DNA from: Persicaria tinctoria
Taxonomy: Eukaryota; Streptophyta; Magnoliopsida; Caryophyllales; Polygonaceae
DNA: 64,000 nt
Direction: 5' to 3'
Assembly: GCA_037127255.1 (NCBI GenBank)
Contig: JBANSL010000002.1
Span: forward strand, 38,817,392-38,881,391
In this document: positions 34,138 through 44,115 of the stretch, piece by piece
How positions within the stretch are numbered: the stretch's first letter is position 1
How the letters are laid out: each line of letters opens with the position of its first letter
Notes under the pieces: generated by a model
The model's database searches: none
Seen by the model: only the letters and a program-made list of their open reading frames with translations
Told to the model about the DNA's origin: nothing
Program-made: the position numbers and the translations under genes

Positions 34138-34155
34138 TCCCCGGCAACGGCGCCA
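34138..34155 (-). other. Primer binding site of E1 (tRNA-Asp)
   Basis: Minus strand TGGCGCCGTTGCCGGGGA, complementary to the 3' end of plant tRNA-Asp including CCA, 4 bp inside the LTR. This primer is typical of Athila-type elements. Confidence 0.9.
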
Positions 34156-34159
34156 ATTT

Positions 34160-36404
34160 TGTTGTTGCACGAGTAAATCGAGTATTGAAATAAATATAAA
34201 ATATAGTTCAGACTGACTTCCCTGTCTCAGCAAATAAATACAAGACTTCCTCCCGTTGTAGTAAGAGAAAAGTCAGGATCGAATCCACGAGGAAGCACGT
34301 CAGCAGTTCTCAGGTAGCTGTAGATTCTCACAGAAGCAGCAGAAACAAAAGAAACAAATAAACCCGGCAAGGGCAACTAAAACAAAAGCAAAGAACAAAG
34401 CAAAACAGGAAAAGACAAAGCGGAAACTAAAAGCAAAGCAAAGGGCTCGTCGATCTCGACAAGAATGCAGAAAAAACTTAGAATTGCATAATTAAAGACA
34501 AACGCAGATTTTCGATGGAAATAAACTTCAATATATTAAAAGACTTCCAAGACCAGGGTTTCAACACCACAACGATAACCATGCAAAGTAACACATAAAG
34601 GCATAAAAGATCATACTTTCCATCAAATAACTTTCGTCATTAACAAATAGGCAAATAGAGGCTTTCGCATAAACCCTACTCCCTCCGTTCCAAAATACAT
34701 GGGTTTTTAGTTTTCGGCACGTTTTTTAAGGAGCGAAAAACTATATGAAATATTATTTTTTTAATTAAATTTTTTATATAATTTGATACTTATTAGTAAT
34801 AAGTATCAAATGATATAAAAAATTTGATTAAAAAAATAATATTTCATAGAGTTTTTCGCTCCTTAAAAAACGTGTCAAAAAGGAAAAGCCCATGTATTAT
34901 GGAACGGAGGTAGTAATTGTTACTAACCCTTTTTCACATAATTAATCCAAGTTGCATTAAGATCACTTTCGCTTCAATAACACAAACAAGGATCACCTTC
35001 AACTCTCGCAAAAGAATCATGCTCATAGGGATAGAAGATGAATCGCACAAAAAGATCTGACCTTTATCGCATCGCCTCACATGGCCACCGTCGGGCTCAC
35101 CCCAGCCCCAGAAGTGGGTGGACTACTCACGCCTCATCGCAATTGCAGACATTGAATGAAAAGAAATAACTTGCATAAACTAAATTCAAAGCCTTTACAA
35201 TCCTGGCAATCAACTTTCGTTGTAAGCCAAAACCCTAAAACCCTTAAACTCCTAAATTGTATCTCTGAATGGAACTAACTACTTGTCTCTGAAATTGAAT
35301 GAATAAAACTGAGCCCCATGGGCTTTATTTATAGGCTTCATTCCCTAGCTATTCTAGGAAAGAAGATATCTATCTCTATCTAAATCTATATCTAAAAGCT
35401 TAAAAGATAAACAAATTGTTTTTAGGAAATAGATCAATAAAGAAAAGATAAAACTAATTATGGTAGGTCTTCATGATGTTGATAGATCTTGTCTCCTTGG
35501 ATAGAACTCGATAGATCGGGATAGAATTTTCCGCCTTCGCGACCAAGCAACGTCAACTCTACTCGGACAGGGCTAGTCGAGAAGATTCTGGACACTGCCT
35601 TACTCGACCTCGAGTAGGTCTACTCGACCTCGAGTACGGCTTCTCGGCTCGGCTTGACTCTGCTCGATGTGGCTCGGAGTTGGCTCACTGGGCTCTTGTC
35701 GATCTCGAGTTGGCCTCGTCGACCTCGACAAGGGTGGCTCTGTCGACTAGCCTCCTCGGGTGGGTGTGCTCGACTGGCTCGGACATGCTCGGACATGTCT
35801 CAAGGTCTTCGTCGACCTCGACAAGTGCTCCTCGAGGTCGAGTTGGGTGTCTGCTTCCGCTTCCGCGAGCTGGCTCTTCCGCTGGCAGCGAGTGGCTTGG
35901 TCCGCGGCAGCGAGTGGTCACTTCCGCTGCAGCGAGTCTCCTGGTCGTCCTCGGCTTCGTCCTCGGACAGCTTCTCCTCGTCGACTCCGGACGTGGGCGT
36001 CTGGGCTTCGTCGACCTCGATGAGGGCTTGTCGAGGTCGAGTAGGGTCCGGAGCTCGGGTTGTCTGGCTCTCTCGACCATGCCTTGTCGACCAAGCTGGT
36101 GCTCGGACATGGTGGTCTATGTCGAGTAGGCTTACTCGATGTCGAGTAGCCTTGCCTCTCAGACTTGTTCCGCTACTTTGACCCTGGACTTCTGTAGTGT
36201 TTTTCTGAGCTTTTCCGACCTTCTGTAGAATTGCTATAAATGCCTCGATTTCTGCGATTTAAACAGAAACTGGTGTAGATTCCATACTTTGACAAATAAG
36301 CATAAACTACATAGATTCTGTACTATTTAAACCCAAATAAATGCAATGTATACAGAAATCGATATAAAAGTTACTGTAAAACATGGCAGATTCCGCTCAC
36401 AACA
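34160..36404 (-). repeat. E1 5' LTR
   Basis: TGTTGTTGCACGAG...GCTCACAACA, followed by ACCAA (36405-36409), the same target sequence as the solo LTR. It contains the 235-bp MITE (34679-34913), the tRNA-like motif (34254-34295), TATA box (35325-35333) and the palindrome array (35550-36165). Confidence 0.92.
34679..34913. mobile_element. Stowaway MITE in the E1 5' LTR
   Basis: CTCCCTCCGTTCCAAAATAC...GGAACGGAGGTAG, flanked by TA (34677-34678, 34914-34915). The uninterrupted LTR at 26338 reads CCCTAATTG, which proves the single TA target. 235 bp, sister of 17668-17902. Confidence 0.96.
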
Positions 36405-37492
36405 ACCAACCACAAACTGGTGGTACGTAAATTTTCATACCACGTACCAACCACAAGTCGTGGTTACCGTGTATGTGGTAACCACGACTTGTGGTTACCA
36501 TCGGTACATTACCATGGTTACCAAGGTGTAATTTTGTTTGTAATTTTTTTAAACCCCTTGGCTATACCTTTCGGTAGTCATCAAAGTTATCGAACGAAAA
36601 AATATGGTTATTAAAAATAATATGATTACCGCCTATTAAAAGTTCAAATAAATCAAGTTCATAACTTAAAGTACAAACCAATTCAAACCAACCAAGTTCA
36701 AAGTTTTGAAACAAGTCAAGTTCAATTGTTCAAACATTCAAAATGTCCGTGTAAGTTCAAACAAAACAAGGTCAAAGTCTTCAAACATTCAAAATGTTTA
36801 TACTGTTTATAGTAGAAAATGTAGAAATGACCAATTTAGGTCAAAAGCAAAACACAAAATATAAATAAAAAACTTAAAGATAATAACAATAAAACATTAA
36901 ATAATAAAATAATATATATACTTGGTAACCATGATATTCAGATTTTATTACCATTACCGTACCACCTTCATGTGGTTACCGCTAAGATGGTTACCACCAT
37001 GTTGGTTACCACAAGTGTGGTTACCAACATAGTCGGTTTGTGGTTGGTACGTGGTTGGTATGGTAATTTCCGTACCATTTGTCAGCCCTAGTTTTAGGAA
37101 GAAGTATATAGTATGATGTTTTAGGAAATTTAATTTGATCACAAATTTAAGACTTTTTAGCTTATTTAATTTCCCCTAATTTCTTTTCAATATCACATTA
37201 AATGTCATGGTCATATAGATGCAGAATTTTAACCCCAAAAGTATTACTCCGTACTACACACTCCATTTTTTTTGTTTTAAAAATTAATCCATATTTGTCA
37301 TTAATTAGTGTGCTAAGAGGCCAAGTGGGATAAAGGATGCCTTTATGCAGTACTGAAATATTAACCACACTATCATGCTTCTAATTCATATATGCAAAAT
37401 ATTAAGTAAGGCATTAACAAAGAATACCAAGTGGTATATCCCTCTTCTACCACCACCCCCCTTCCAGATAGGGTGGAGAGTGGCCAATTCGA
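36405..37492. repeat. Second copy of hAT right half and its flank
   Basis: Matches 27831-28918 essentially base for base, including the 19-bp hairpin (36450-36495), hAT end at 37090 and GTTTTAGG at 37091-37098. Confidence 0.92.
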
Positions 37493-38084
37493 TGCTATAA
37501 CATATCAAATCTCATCATCATATCGTATCTCATGCTCATCTCGTATCTCGTGATATATATATATATATAACTCAAGGAGGGCAACACCCGATGAAACTGG
37601 GCTGCCCTATGACCCTAGCAAGGACTCTAGAACTCACAGATAACGGTCGTTCTGTATTCAAACGCATACCTAAGTATGATACTACATGAGATGCTTTTAT
37701 GCATATGCAACACCTACATACTATATGACACAGCAGGCAGGAGGTACTGGTTACTGAGTAAGCCCCGGAGGTACTTACCTGGCTAGAAGATCAGCAAAAG
37801 AAGGATCCAGCACACAATAGTCACGATCATAGAGTATCACCTAAGTACATAACGATAATACACTGAGTATACGTCTCTAGCCACTCTGAACACATATATA
37901 TCACACATTCATACAAGCAGATAATTAACAAGCTCGCATCAACCATACTTTCAGTTCATCGTGATCAATCATCTCTTATCTCATACCATTCATCATAACT
38001 TGTCAAGTCATCGGCTTAAAATAACCTCCCTATCATACTTAGTTAAATTCGCATATTACTATTTCATACTCATACTTTCCATAA

Positions 38085-38086
<2 letters not shown>

Positions 38087-38178
<92 letters not shown>
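38087..38178. repeat. (TA)n microsatellite
   Basis: About 92 bp of TA dinucleotides; a smaller tract lies at 39432-39460. Confidence 0.95.
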
Positions 38179-38180
<2 letters not shown>

Positions 38181-38572
38181 TTATCATCATAAGTATCGAT
38201 CATTTAATTTCTTCTAAAAATCACCACAATATCCATCTATTAGTCATACATATCATGTCGTTAGTCAAACGATCATATTATCATGCTAGTTAGTCATCGA
38301 ATAAGTCATATTCCCAAGTTAGTTTCAAAACCGTTTCAAATCCCAATTATATAGTTAAGTATTCCGACCATTGAAAATACTCGCTAAATTCCTTTTTAAA
38401 TTTATTTATTAGATTAATTTCCAACCTTGAAATTCTTTTCCAAATTCTTTATAAATCTTTAGGTCTCAATAATATATTTTAAATCTCAAATATTATTATA
38501 TGATATTTTAAATACTATTTATTTAACACCTTTATAAATTATTTCCAAATCCCCTAAAATCCCGACCAATTT

Positions 38573-39382
38573 GTTTTTTACAGTAGGCAATAATAAGGAA
38601 GTCTTTACATAGAAAGATCATCCTTGATCAACCTTGCGAATGATGGTAGCTAGTTCCCTATTCAAAGGGAAGTTACATAAGTTACATATAGAATCACATC
38701 TAGAAATGAAGTCAGCTGCTGAATTTGCCTCTCTAAAGCAATGGCTGAAGGTTGTTGATGTGAATGTTGTGCGAATTCTTCCGATCTTCTCAATAACTCT
38801 AAGGATCTCCCATGGAATCATGACTTGGTCATTGATTGCTTTGACCACCGTAAGACTGTCTCCTTCGATTATCACTTGCGTCCAACCTCTTCGATGGGCT
38901 AGTTCTAACCCCAAACAAAAAGCAAGGGATTCAATTAAGATTACTGATCCCTTTGGTACCTGTCTGTTGAGAATCTCAAATATTTTTCCATTCCAATCCC
39001 TAGCTATACATCCTACTTTGCAATCTCCATTTTTGTTAACCGATCCATCAACATTTATTTTGTAGACATTCCTCGGTGGCTTCTTCCATTTGATGTTCCT
39101 TCCTTGCCTCTGTATTTTATTGGGCGGTTTTATATTTTCCCCATCTTTCCAGTTTTTTATATTATCCAAGGTTTGTTGTATTATGTGATGGGTAATGCTA
39201 CTACTATCATTTATATTGCAATTCCTGAAAATAATATTATTCCTAGATTCCCAGATGTTTTGCCATAGAAAACATAAATCGTTAAAATTCTGGTTGTTAT
39301 TTTTTATTTGTTTAACATCTAGAGTATTAGGAACAGAATTCAGATAGTTAAGAAGAGTTTTCCCTGTCTTGGCCTCATAGGC
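38573..39382 (-). mobile_element. 5'-truncated LINE fragment
   Basis: Flanked by AAATCCCGACCAATTT (38557-38572) and AAATCCCGACCATTTTT (39383-39399), a target duplication of about 16 bp. The minus strand carries the end of a plant LINE ORF2. The 3' end has a T-rich plus-strand border (TTGTTTTTTAC) but no clean poly(A). Confidence 0.8.
38618..39382 (-). pseudogene. LINE ORF2 C-terminus: RNase H-like domain
   Basis: The 183-codon open block (39169-38618) is the RNase H-like domain common at the end of plant L1-type ORF2 or related reverse transcriptase proteins: YKINVDGSVNKNGDCKVGCI (first Asp), VILIESLAFCLGLELAHRRG (Glu), VIIEGDSLTVVKAI (Asp) and HCFREANSAADFIS (His/Asp). Upstream residues (FLWQNIWESRNNIIF) read on from about 39380. 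The reverse transcriptase is missing by 5' truncation. It would be non-functional alone. Confidence 0.88.
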
Positions 39383-39859
39383 AAATCCCGACCATTTTTA
39401 TTTAATAAATCAACCCTTATAATTCTCCCAAAATAATATTATATATATATATATATATAATAATTTTAATTCCGTTAAATAGCTAAATAAATAGACAGAT
39501 AAACTCAAACCGAACCGAACCAATAACATAAATCCCAAAACGGTTTAATATATAAAACACAATATGAATTTCCAAGGGACCCACAACAGCCACGTCGACC
39601 CTCCTTCTTCCTCCAAATCAAATTGCGATCTCGCGCCCACTGTGCTCGACCGCTCCCGCCGGCTCGCCTCTCGTGCTCGCCTGCAACTCCTCCACGCCGA
39701 TCAGCCAGCCCAGCTCGGCCCTCGCTGCCTCCTCCTCGCGCTCGCCTCGTTGCTCTGCCTCGCCCACGCTCTCACTCCTCGACCCGGCTAACTCACGTCT
39801 CTCACGAGCTCGCCTCGCCGCTCTCGATGCTCCCCAGAGCTCTCGATCTCGTCCACTAA

Positions 39860-40031
39860 TGTGAGTTCAAAGTTGTGTGATGTCACTCTGATGTAATTCC
39901 TTCTGGAAGTCTTAGCTTATTGCCCAAGTTTATATTTCGTAGTATAAATAAGACTCAGCTGTAATAAGGAATTCACTTTTCTGAATTCAGTTCAATACAA
40001 CAGTAAACCTTCACTCATCTCTTTCCTCTCA
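39860..40031 (+). repeat. C1 5' LTR
   Basis: TGTGAGTTCAAAG...CTTTCCTCTCA. Differs from the split 3' LTR at about six positions by eye (about 3.5 percent), so C1 is clearly older than E4. Confidence 0.93.
39943..39950 (+). promoter_or_regulatory. TATA box in C1 LTR
   Basis: TATAAATA, about 80 bp before the LTR end, the usual place for the U3/R border in short copia LTRs. Also intact in the 3' LTR near 62149. Confidence 0.6.
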
Positions 40032-40034
40032 TCA

Positions 40035-40046
40035 TGGTATCAGAGC
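40035..40046 (+). other. Primer binding site of C1 (initiator tRNA-Met)
   Basis: TGGTATCAGAGC, the standard plant copia PBS, 3 bp after the LTR. Confidence 0.95.
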
Positions 40047-40168
40047 TGCGTTCGATCGCGCGCATCTCTCTCTGATTTGTGATCAATTGCTTCCCTCGTT
40101 GGAGATCTGAAGTTGTGGATCGCTCTCGTCGCCAGATTTGTGTTACTCTCCTCTTCATCAGCTTCACC

Positions 40169-40605
40169 ATGGCTACGAATTCTCCACCGCACTCTCCAAG
40201 CTCTATCACAACTGGTCGTCGTGGATCGCAGATCTCCATGACCGACTTGCAGAATCCACTATTCATTCATTCTTCAGATAACTTTGGTATGAATCTCTGC
40301 TCCATTCAATTGGTTGGAGAAAATTACCGTAGATGGAGTAGATCATTCACTAAGGCTTTGTCAGTCAAAAACAAATTGTGGCTTATTGATGGATCCTTGG
40401 CTAGATCTGCTGAGAATGCTCTTCAATGGGATTGATGTAATGATATGGTGTGCTCTTGGTTGCTTAATACTGTGTCTAAAGACATTTACAACACAATTGA
40501 TGAATATGATACGGCTAGGGAGATGTGGCTTGATCTAGAGGAAAGCTATGGTCAGAGAAATGGACCTCTGGTGTTTGAAATCACTCGAGCAATTCATGAC
40601 TGTCA
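40169..40605 (+). pseudogene. C1 Gag, N-terminal part (upstream of E2)
   Basis: Copia Gag (UBN2/retrotran_gag type): MATNSPPHSPSS start, then GENYRRWSRSFTKALSVKNK, WLLNTVSKDIYNTI, EMWLDLEESYGQRNGP. A TGA at 40433-40435 breaks the frame after LQWD. The frame continues in phase after E2 at 49793. The start at 40169 is preferred because it follows the leader and matches the usual copia Gag N-terminus. Confidence 0.88.
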
Positions 40606-42736
40606 TGTTGTTGCAGGAGGATGGTCAAGTATGAAATAGATATCAAATAAAGTTCAAATTGACTTCCCTATCTCAGCAAATAAATACAAGACTTCCTCCC
40701 GTTGTAGTAAGAGAAAATCAGGATCGAATCCACGAGGAAGCACGTCAGCAGTTCTCAGGTAGCTGTAGATTCTCACAGGCAAAGCAGCAGAAAGACAGAA
40801 ACAAGAGCAGAAAAGACAAACAAAAGCAAAGAACAAAGCAAAACAGAAAATAAAAAGCAAAGCAGAAACTAAAAGCAAAGCAAAGGGCTCGTCGATCTCG
40901 ACAAGAGTCAACTCGAGATCGACCACATCAGTCAACAACAGACAGCAACTCAGAAATCACAGCAGACAGGCAAATCCGGCAAGGGCAACTCGATCTCGAC
41001 AAACAGCTCCTCTATGTCGACAAGAATTGCAGAAACTTAAATTCGCAGATTTAAACACAGAACTCAGATTTTTGACAGAAATAAACTCAATATGCTAAAA
41101 GACTTCCAAAGCCAGGGTTTCAACACCACAAGGATAACCATGCAAAGTAACACATAAAGGCCTAAAAGATCATGCTTTCCATCAAATAACTTTCGTCATT
41201 AACAAATAGGCGAATAGAGGCTTTCGCATAAACCCTAATTGTTACTAACCCTTTTTCACATAATTAATCCAAGTTGCATTAAGATCACTTTCGCTTCAAT
41301 AACACAAACAAGGATCACCTTCAACTCTCGCAAAAGAATCATGCTCATAGGGATAGAAGATGAATTGCACAAAAAGATCTGACCTTTATCGCATCGCCTC
41401 ACATGGCCACCGTCGGGCTCACCCCAGCCCCAGAAGTGGGTGGACTACTCACGCCTCATTGCAATCGCAGACATTGATTGATGAAAAGAACTAACTTGCA
41501 TTAAACTATATTCAAAAGCCTTTACAATCCCGGCAATCAACTTTCGCAGAAAGCCAAAACCCTAAAAACCTTATAACTCCTAAACTTCTGTGTGGAACTA
41601 ACTAATTGTGTGTGAATTGGAATTGTGATATGAACTGGAATGAATAAAACTGAGCCCCCTAGGGCCTTATTTATAGGCTTCATTCCCTAGCTATTCTAGG
41701 AAAGAAGATATCTATCTATATCTAAAATTATATCTACTTTGCTAAAAGATAAATAAATTGTTTTAAGGAAATAAATCTAAAAGGGAAAAGATAAATCTAA
41801 ATAGGTAAGTCTTCATGTCTTGATAGATCTCCCTTCCATGATGATAGATCTTGATCAAATCGGATAAATCTTCGGGCTCAAGGAATCCAAATCCTACTCG
41901 GACAGGTCTCGTCGAGAAGCTTCTGGACACTGGTCTACTCGACCTCGAGTAAGGCTCGTCGACCTCGACAAGCATGGTTCGTCGAGTGGACTCCTCGGCT
42001 AGATCTGCTCGATGTGCTCGGACTTGGCTCACTGGGTGCTTGTCGACCTCAAGTAAGCCTTGTCGATCTCGAGGAGGACTGGTCATCGACTAGGATTCCT
42101 CGGGTTGGTGTGCTCGACTGGCTCGGACAAGGACTCAGGCGCTTGTCGATCTCGACCAAGCTTCGTCGAGATCGAGTAGGGCTCTTCCCTTCCCGCTTCC
42201 GCGAGTTGCCTCTCCCGCTGGCAGCGGGTTTTTCCGCGGCAGCGAACGGTCCGCTGCAGCGAGTCGAGTCGCTGGCAGCGAGTGCTCCTGGTCATCCTCG
42301 GCTTCTCTCCTTGTCGACTCCGGGTGGCGTCTGGGCTTCGTCGACCTCGACCAGTGGTTGTCGAGATCGAGTAGGGTCCGGAGCTCGGCTTGGTCTGGCT
42401 TGCTCGATCAGGCTCTGCTCGACAAGGCGGTGCTCGGACATGCTCGTCTACGTCGAGTAGGCCTACTTGAGATCGAGTAGCCTTGACCCTCAGATTGGTT
42501 CCGCTGCTTTGACCTTGGACTTCTGTAGTGGTTTTCCGAGCTTTTCCGACCTTCTGTAGAATTGCTGTAAAATGCCTCGATTTCTGCGAATTAAACAGAA
42601 ACTGGTGTAGATTCCATAATTTGGCAAATAAACATAAACTACATAGATTATGTACTATCTTAACCCAAATGAATGCAATGTATACAGAAATCAATATAAA
42701 AGTTACTGTAAAACATGGCAGATTCAGCTCACAACA
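40606..42736 (-). repeat. E2 3' LTR
   Basis: TGTTGTTGCAGGAGGATGG...TCAGCTCACAACA. tRNA-like motif at 40698-40740, TATA box 41667-41675, palindrome array 41905-42480 including CGCTGGCAGCG units at 42195-42285. Confidence 0.93.
41905..42480. repeat. Palindrome array in E2 3' LTR
   Basis: Units CTACTCGACCTCGAGTAAGG, CTCGTCGACCTCGACAAGC, CTTGTCGATCTCGACCAAGC and others, with CGCTGGCAGCGGG and CTGCAGCGAGT in the middle. The twin array in the other LTR is at 48955-49530. Confidence 0.88.
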
Positions 42737-42773
42737 AACACCCCATACTTAAGCTTGCTTGTCCTCAAGCAAT
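42737..42773 (-). other. E2 polypurine tract plus stem-loop (terminal copy)
   Basis: Plus strand AACACCCCATACTTAAGC, then TTGCTTG-TCCT-CAAGCAA (7-bp stem). Confidence 0.8.
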
Positions 42774-43808
42774 ACTTTTATTTGTCATTCAGGGGAAGAA
42801 TTTAAATTCTCAACATCTTAGATTCATTCTTATATGTCCCCGCAATCAATTACCATCCTCGAAAAGGTACTAGTGTCACAGATTCATGCATGTGCAAATA
42901 TGTAAAAGCAACATCTACTCACAAAAGGCTAAAAGGTGGGCAATTTTTGGCAATGTGGTGCTTTTGATCCGGGGAAATGGAGTACGTTCCAAACTTTCAT
43001 ACCACATTCTTTCTTCATAAGATTCATCACCTTTCATAATGCTTTTTCTCAATAATAATGCTTTTACCTCTCTAACCTCAGCACTGCCTTCTCGCGAGTC
43101 GCAAACATGGGTGTCATGAATGGCTCCGGATACTTAGTGCTTTGGACTCCTCACAATGTTTCCCATCCCTCCAAACTATTATCTTAGAGAGCAGGGTCAA
43201 TCTACCTTTATCTCCTGAGGTGATTGGATTTTCTTTCACTCATTAAATTTTCCATATATTTCAAACAATTTCCTTCCAAACTCCAATAATGATAAACACA
43301 ACAACCATATAACAATCTCCATAATGTAACATCATTCTCAACATAATCCCCGGATAAGGTAAAGAATGGCAATATTTAGATCATGTGGAGCAATAATTGA
43401 AATAAGGCATATTATGGCTTTTGTGTAATGCATACGCATGGGTAAGGCTAGGATTATGAGCATTATATGGAAATATAAAGTCCTCCATCATCTTATCATG
43501 CAACACGTCAAAAGCAATTTCAAATTTTACCTCCTTTCATGGTTTTCAAGAAATAATGCACTTCATTGTGACTTCCCTTTACTAGGCAATTTCATGCTAT
43601 ATCTCTAATGAATCTAGTTTTGCATCGTCGTGTTCAATATAAGCTTTCATGACATTAATCAAAATTTTCAATGGGGGTCATTTTTCTCAAAATTTTGGAA
43701 AACATGCATATAAGCACATAAATAAATAATGCATTCCAAAATAGCCATGTAGCAATTCCAAGAAATAATGCACAAGTCATGTCAAATATGATCAAATATG
43801 CACAAAGT
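42774..43808 (-). other. E2 non-coding 3' region
   Basis: Collinear with E1 29187-30330; no gene is seen. Confidence 0.65.
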
Positions 43809-43856
43809 AAGCCCTTCCCCCACCCCATACTTAAATATTACAGTGTCCTCATTGTA
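43809..43856 (-). other. E2 internal polypurine/stem-loop module
   Basis: Plus strand CCCTTCCCCCACCCCATACT, then TACAGTG-TCCT-CATTGTA (6 of 7 pairs), about 1.07 kb from the terminal copy. Confidence 0.72.
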
Positions 43857-44115
43857 TAAAAATAAGGTAAAGGTAAAGAAAGAAACTCACAAGACATGTG
43901 TGTAGGGCCTTCTAATTTCGACTGGAGCATCTCCTAGCCGAGTTTTAATGTAGCTTGGTTCCATCCATTGACCTGAAAAGTAGAAGACATATACCCACAA
44001 TAGCAAAACTAAAAGTGTTCAAAACCAAAAACAAAAAACAATGTCTCAAATGTCCTAAAAAGTCTATGTACATGCTCTAGATTTTATAATCGCTAGGCCG
44101 ACTTTCCATTAACGC

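Larger units (their letters stand above)
28919..36404 (-). mobile_element. E1: non-autonomous Athila/Tat-like gypsy element with truncated 3' LTR
   Basis: In element sense: 5' LTR 36404-34160 (2245 bp including a 235-bp MITE), PBS 34155-34138, Gag-protease frame 34075-30641 (broken), non-coding 3' region with two polypurine/hairpin modules, and 3' LTR reduced to its first 231 bp (29149-28919). Reverse transcriptase, RNase H and the integrase catalytic core are absent. The truncated LTR end joins duplicated flank DNA, so E1 is the second unit of a tandem duplication whose first unit collapsed to the solo LTR at 25823. Confidence 0.88.
37496..39859 (-). mobile_element. LTR-like sequence of a gypsy element, interrupted by a LINE
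   Basis: Contains GTACTGGTTACTGAGTAAGC and GGAGGTACTTACCTGG (37743-37783) near a series of CATAC/CTCATC repeats, an (AT)n tract, then AT-rich DNA and a C-rich block (39580-39855) with open frames in several phases. The style matches long chromovirus LTRs lying on the minus strand; from memory the GGTAAGTACCTCC word is typical. No coding part. The copia element begins at its right end. Confidence 0.35.

Noticed and set aside
37961..38293. 110-codon frame rich in Ile/Tyr
   Set aside because: Read-through of the (TA)n microsatellite.
39564..39864. Overlapping Ala/Arg/Leu-rich frames before C1
   Set aside because: C-rich DNA open in three phases with no domain; probably LTR-like leader sequence.
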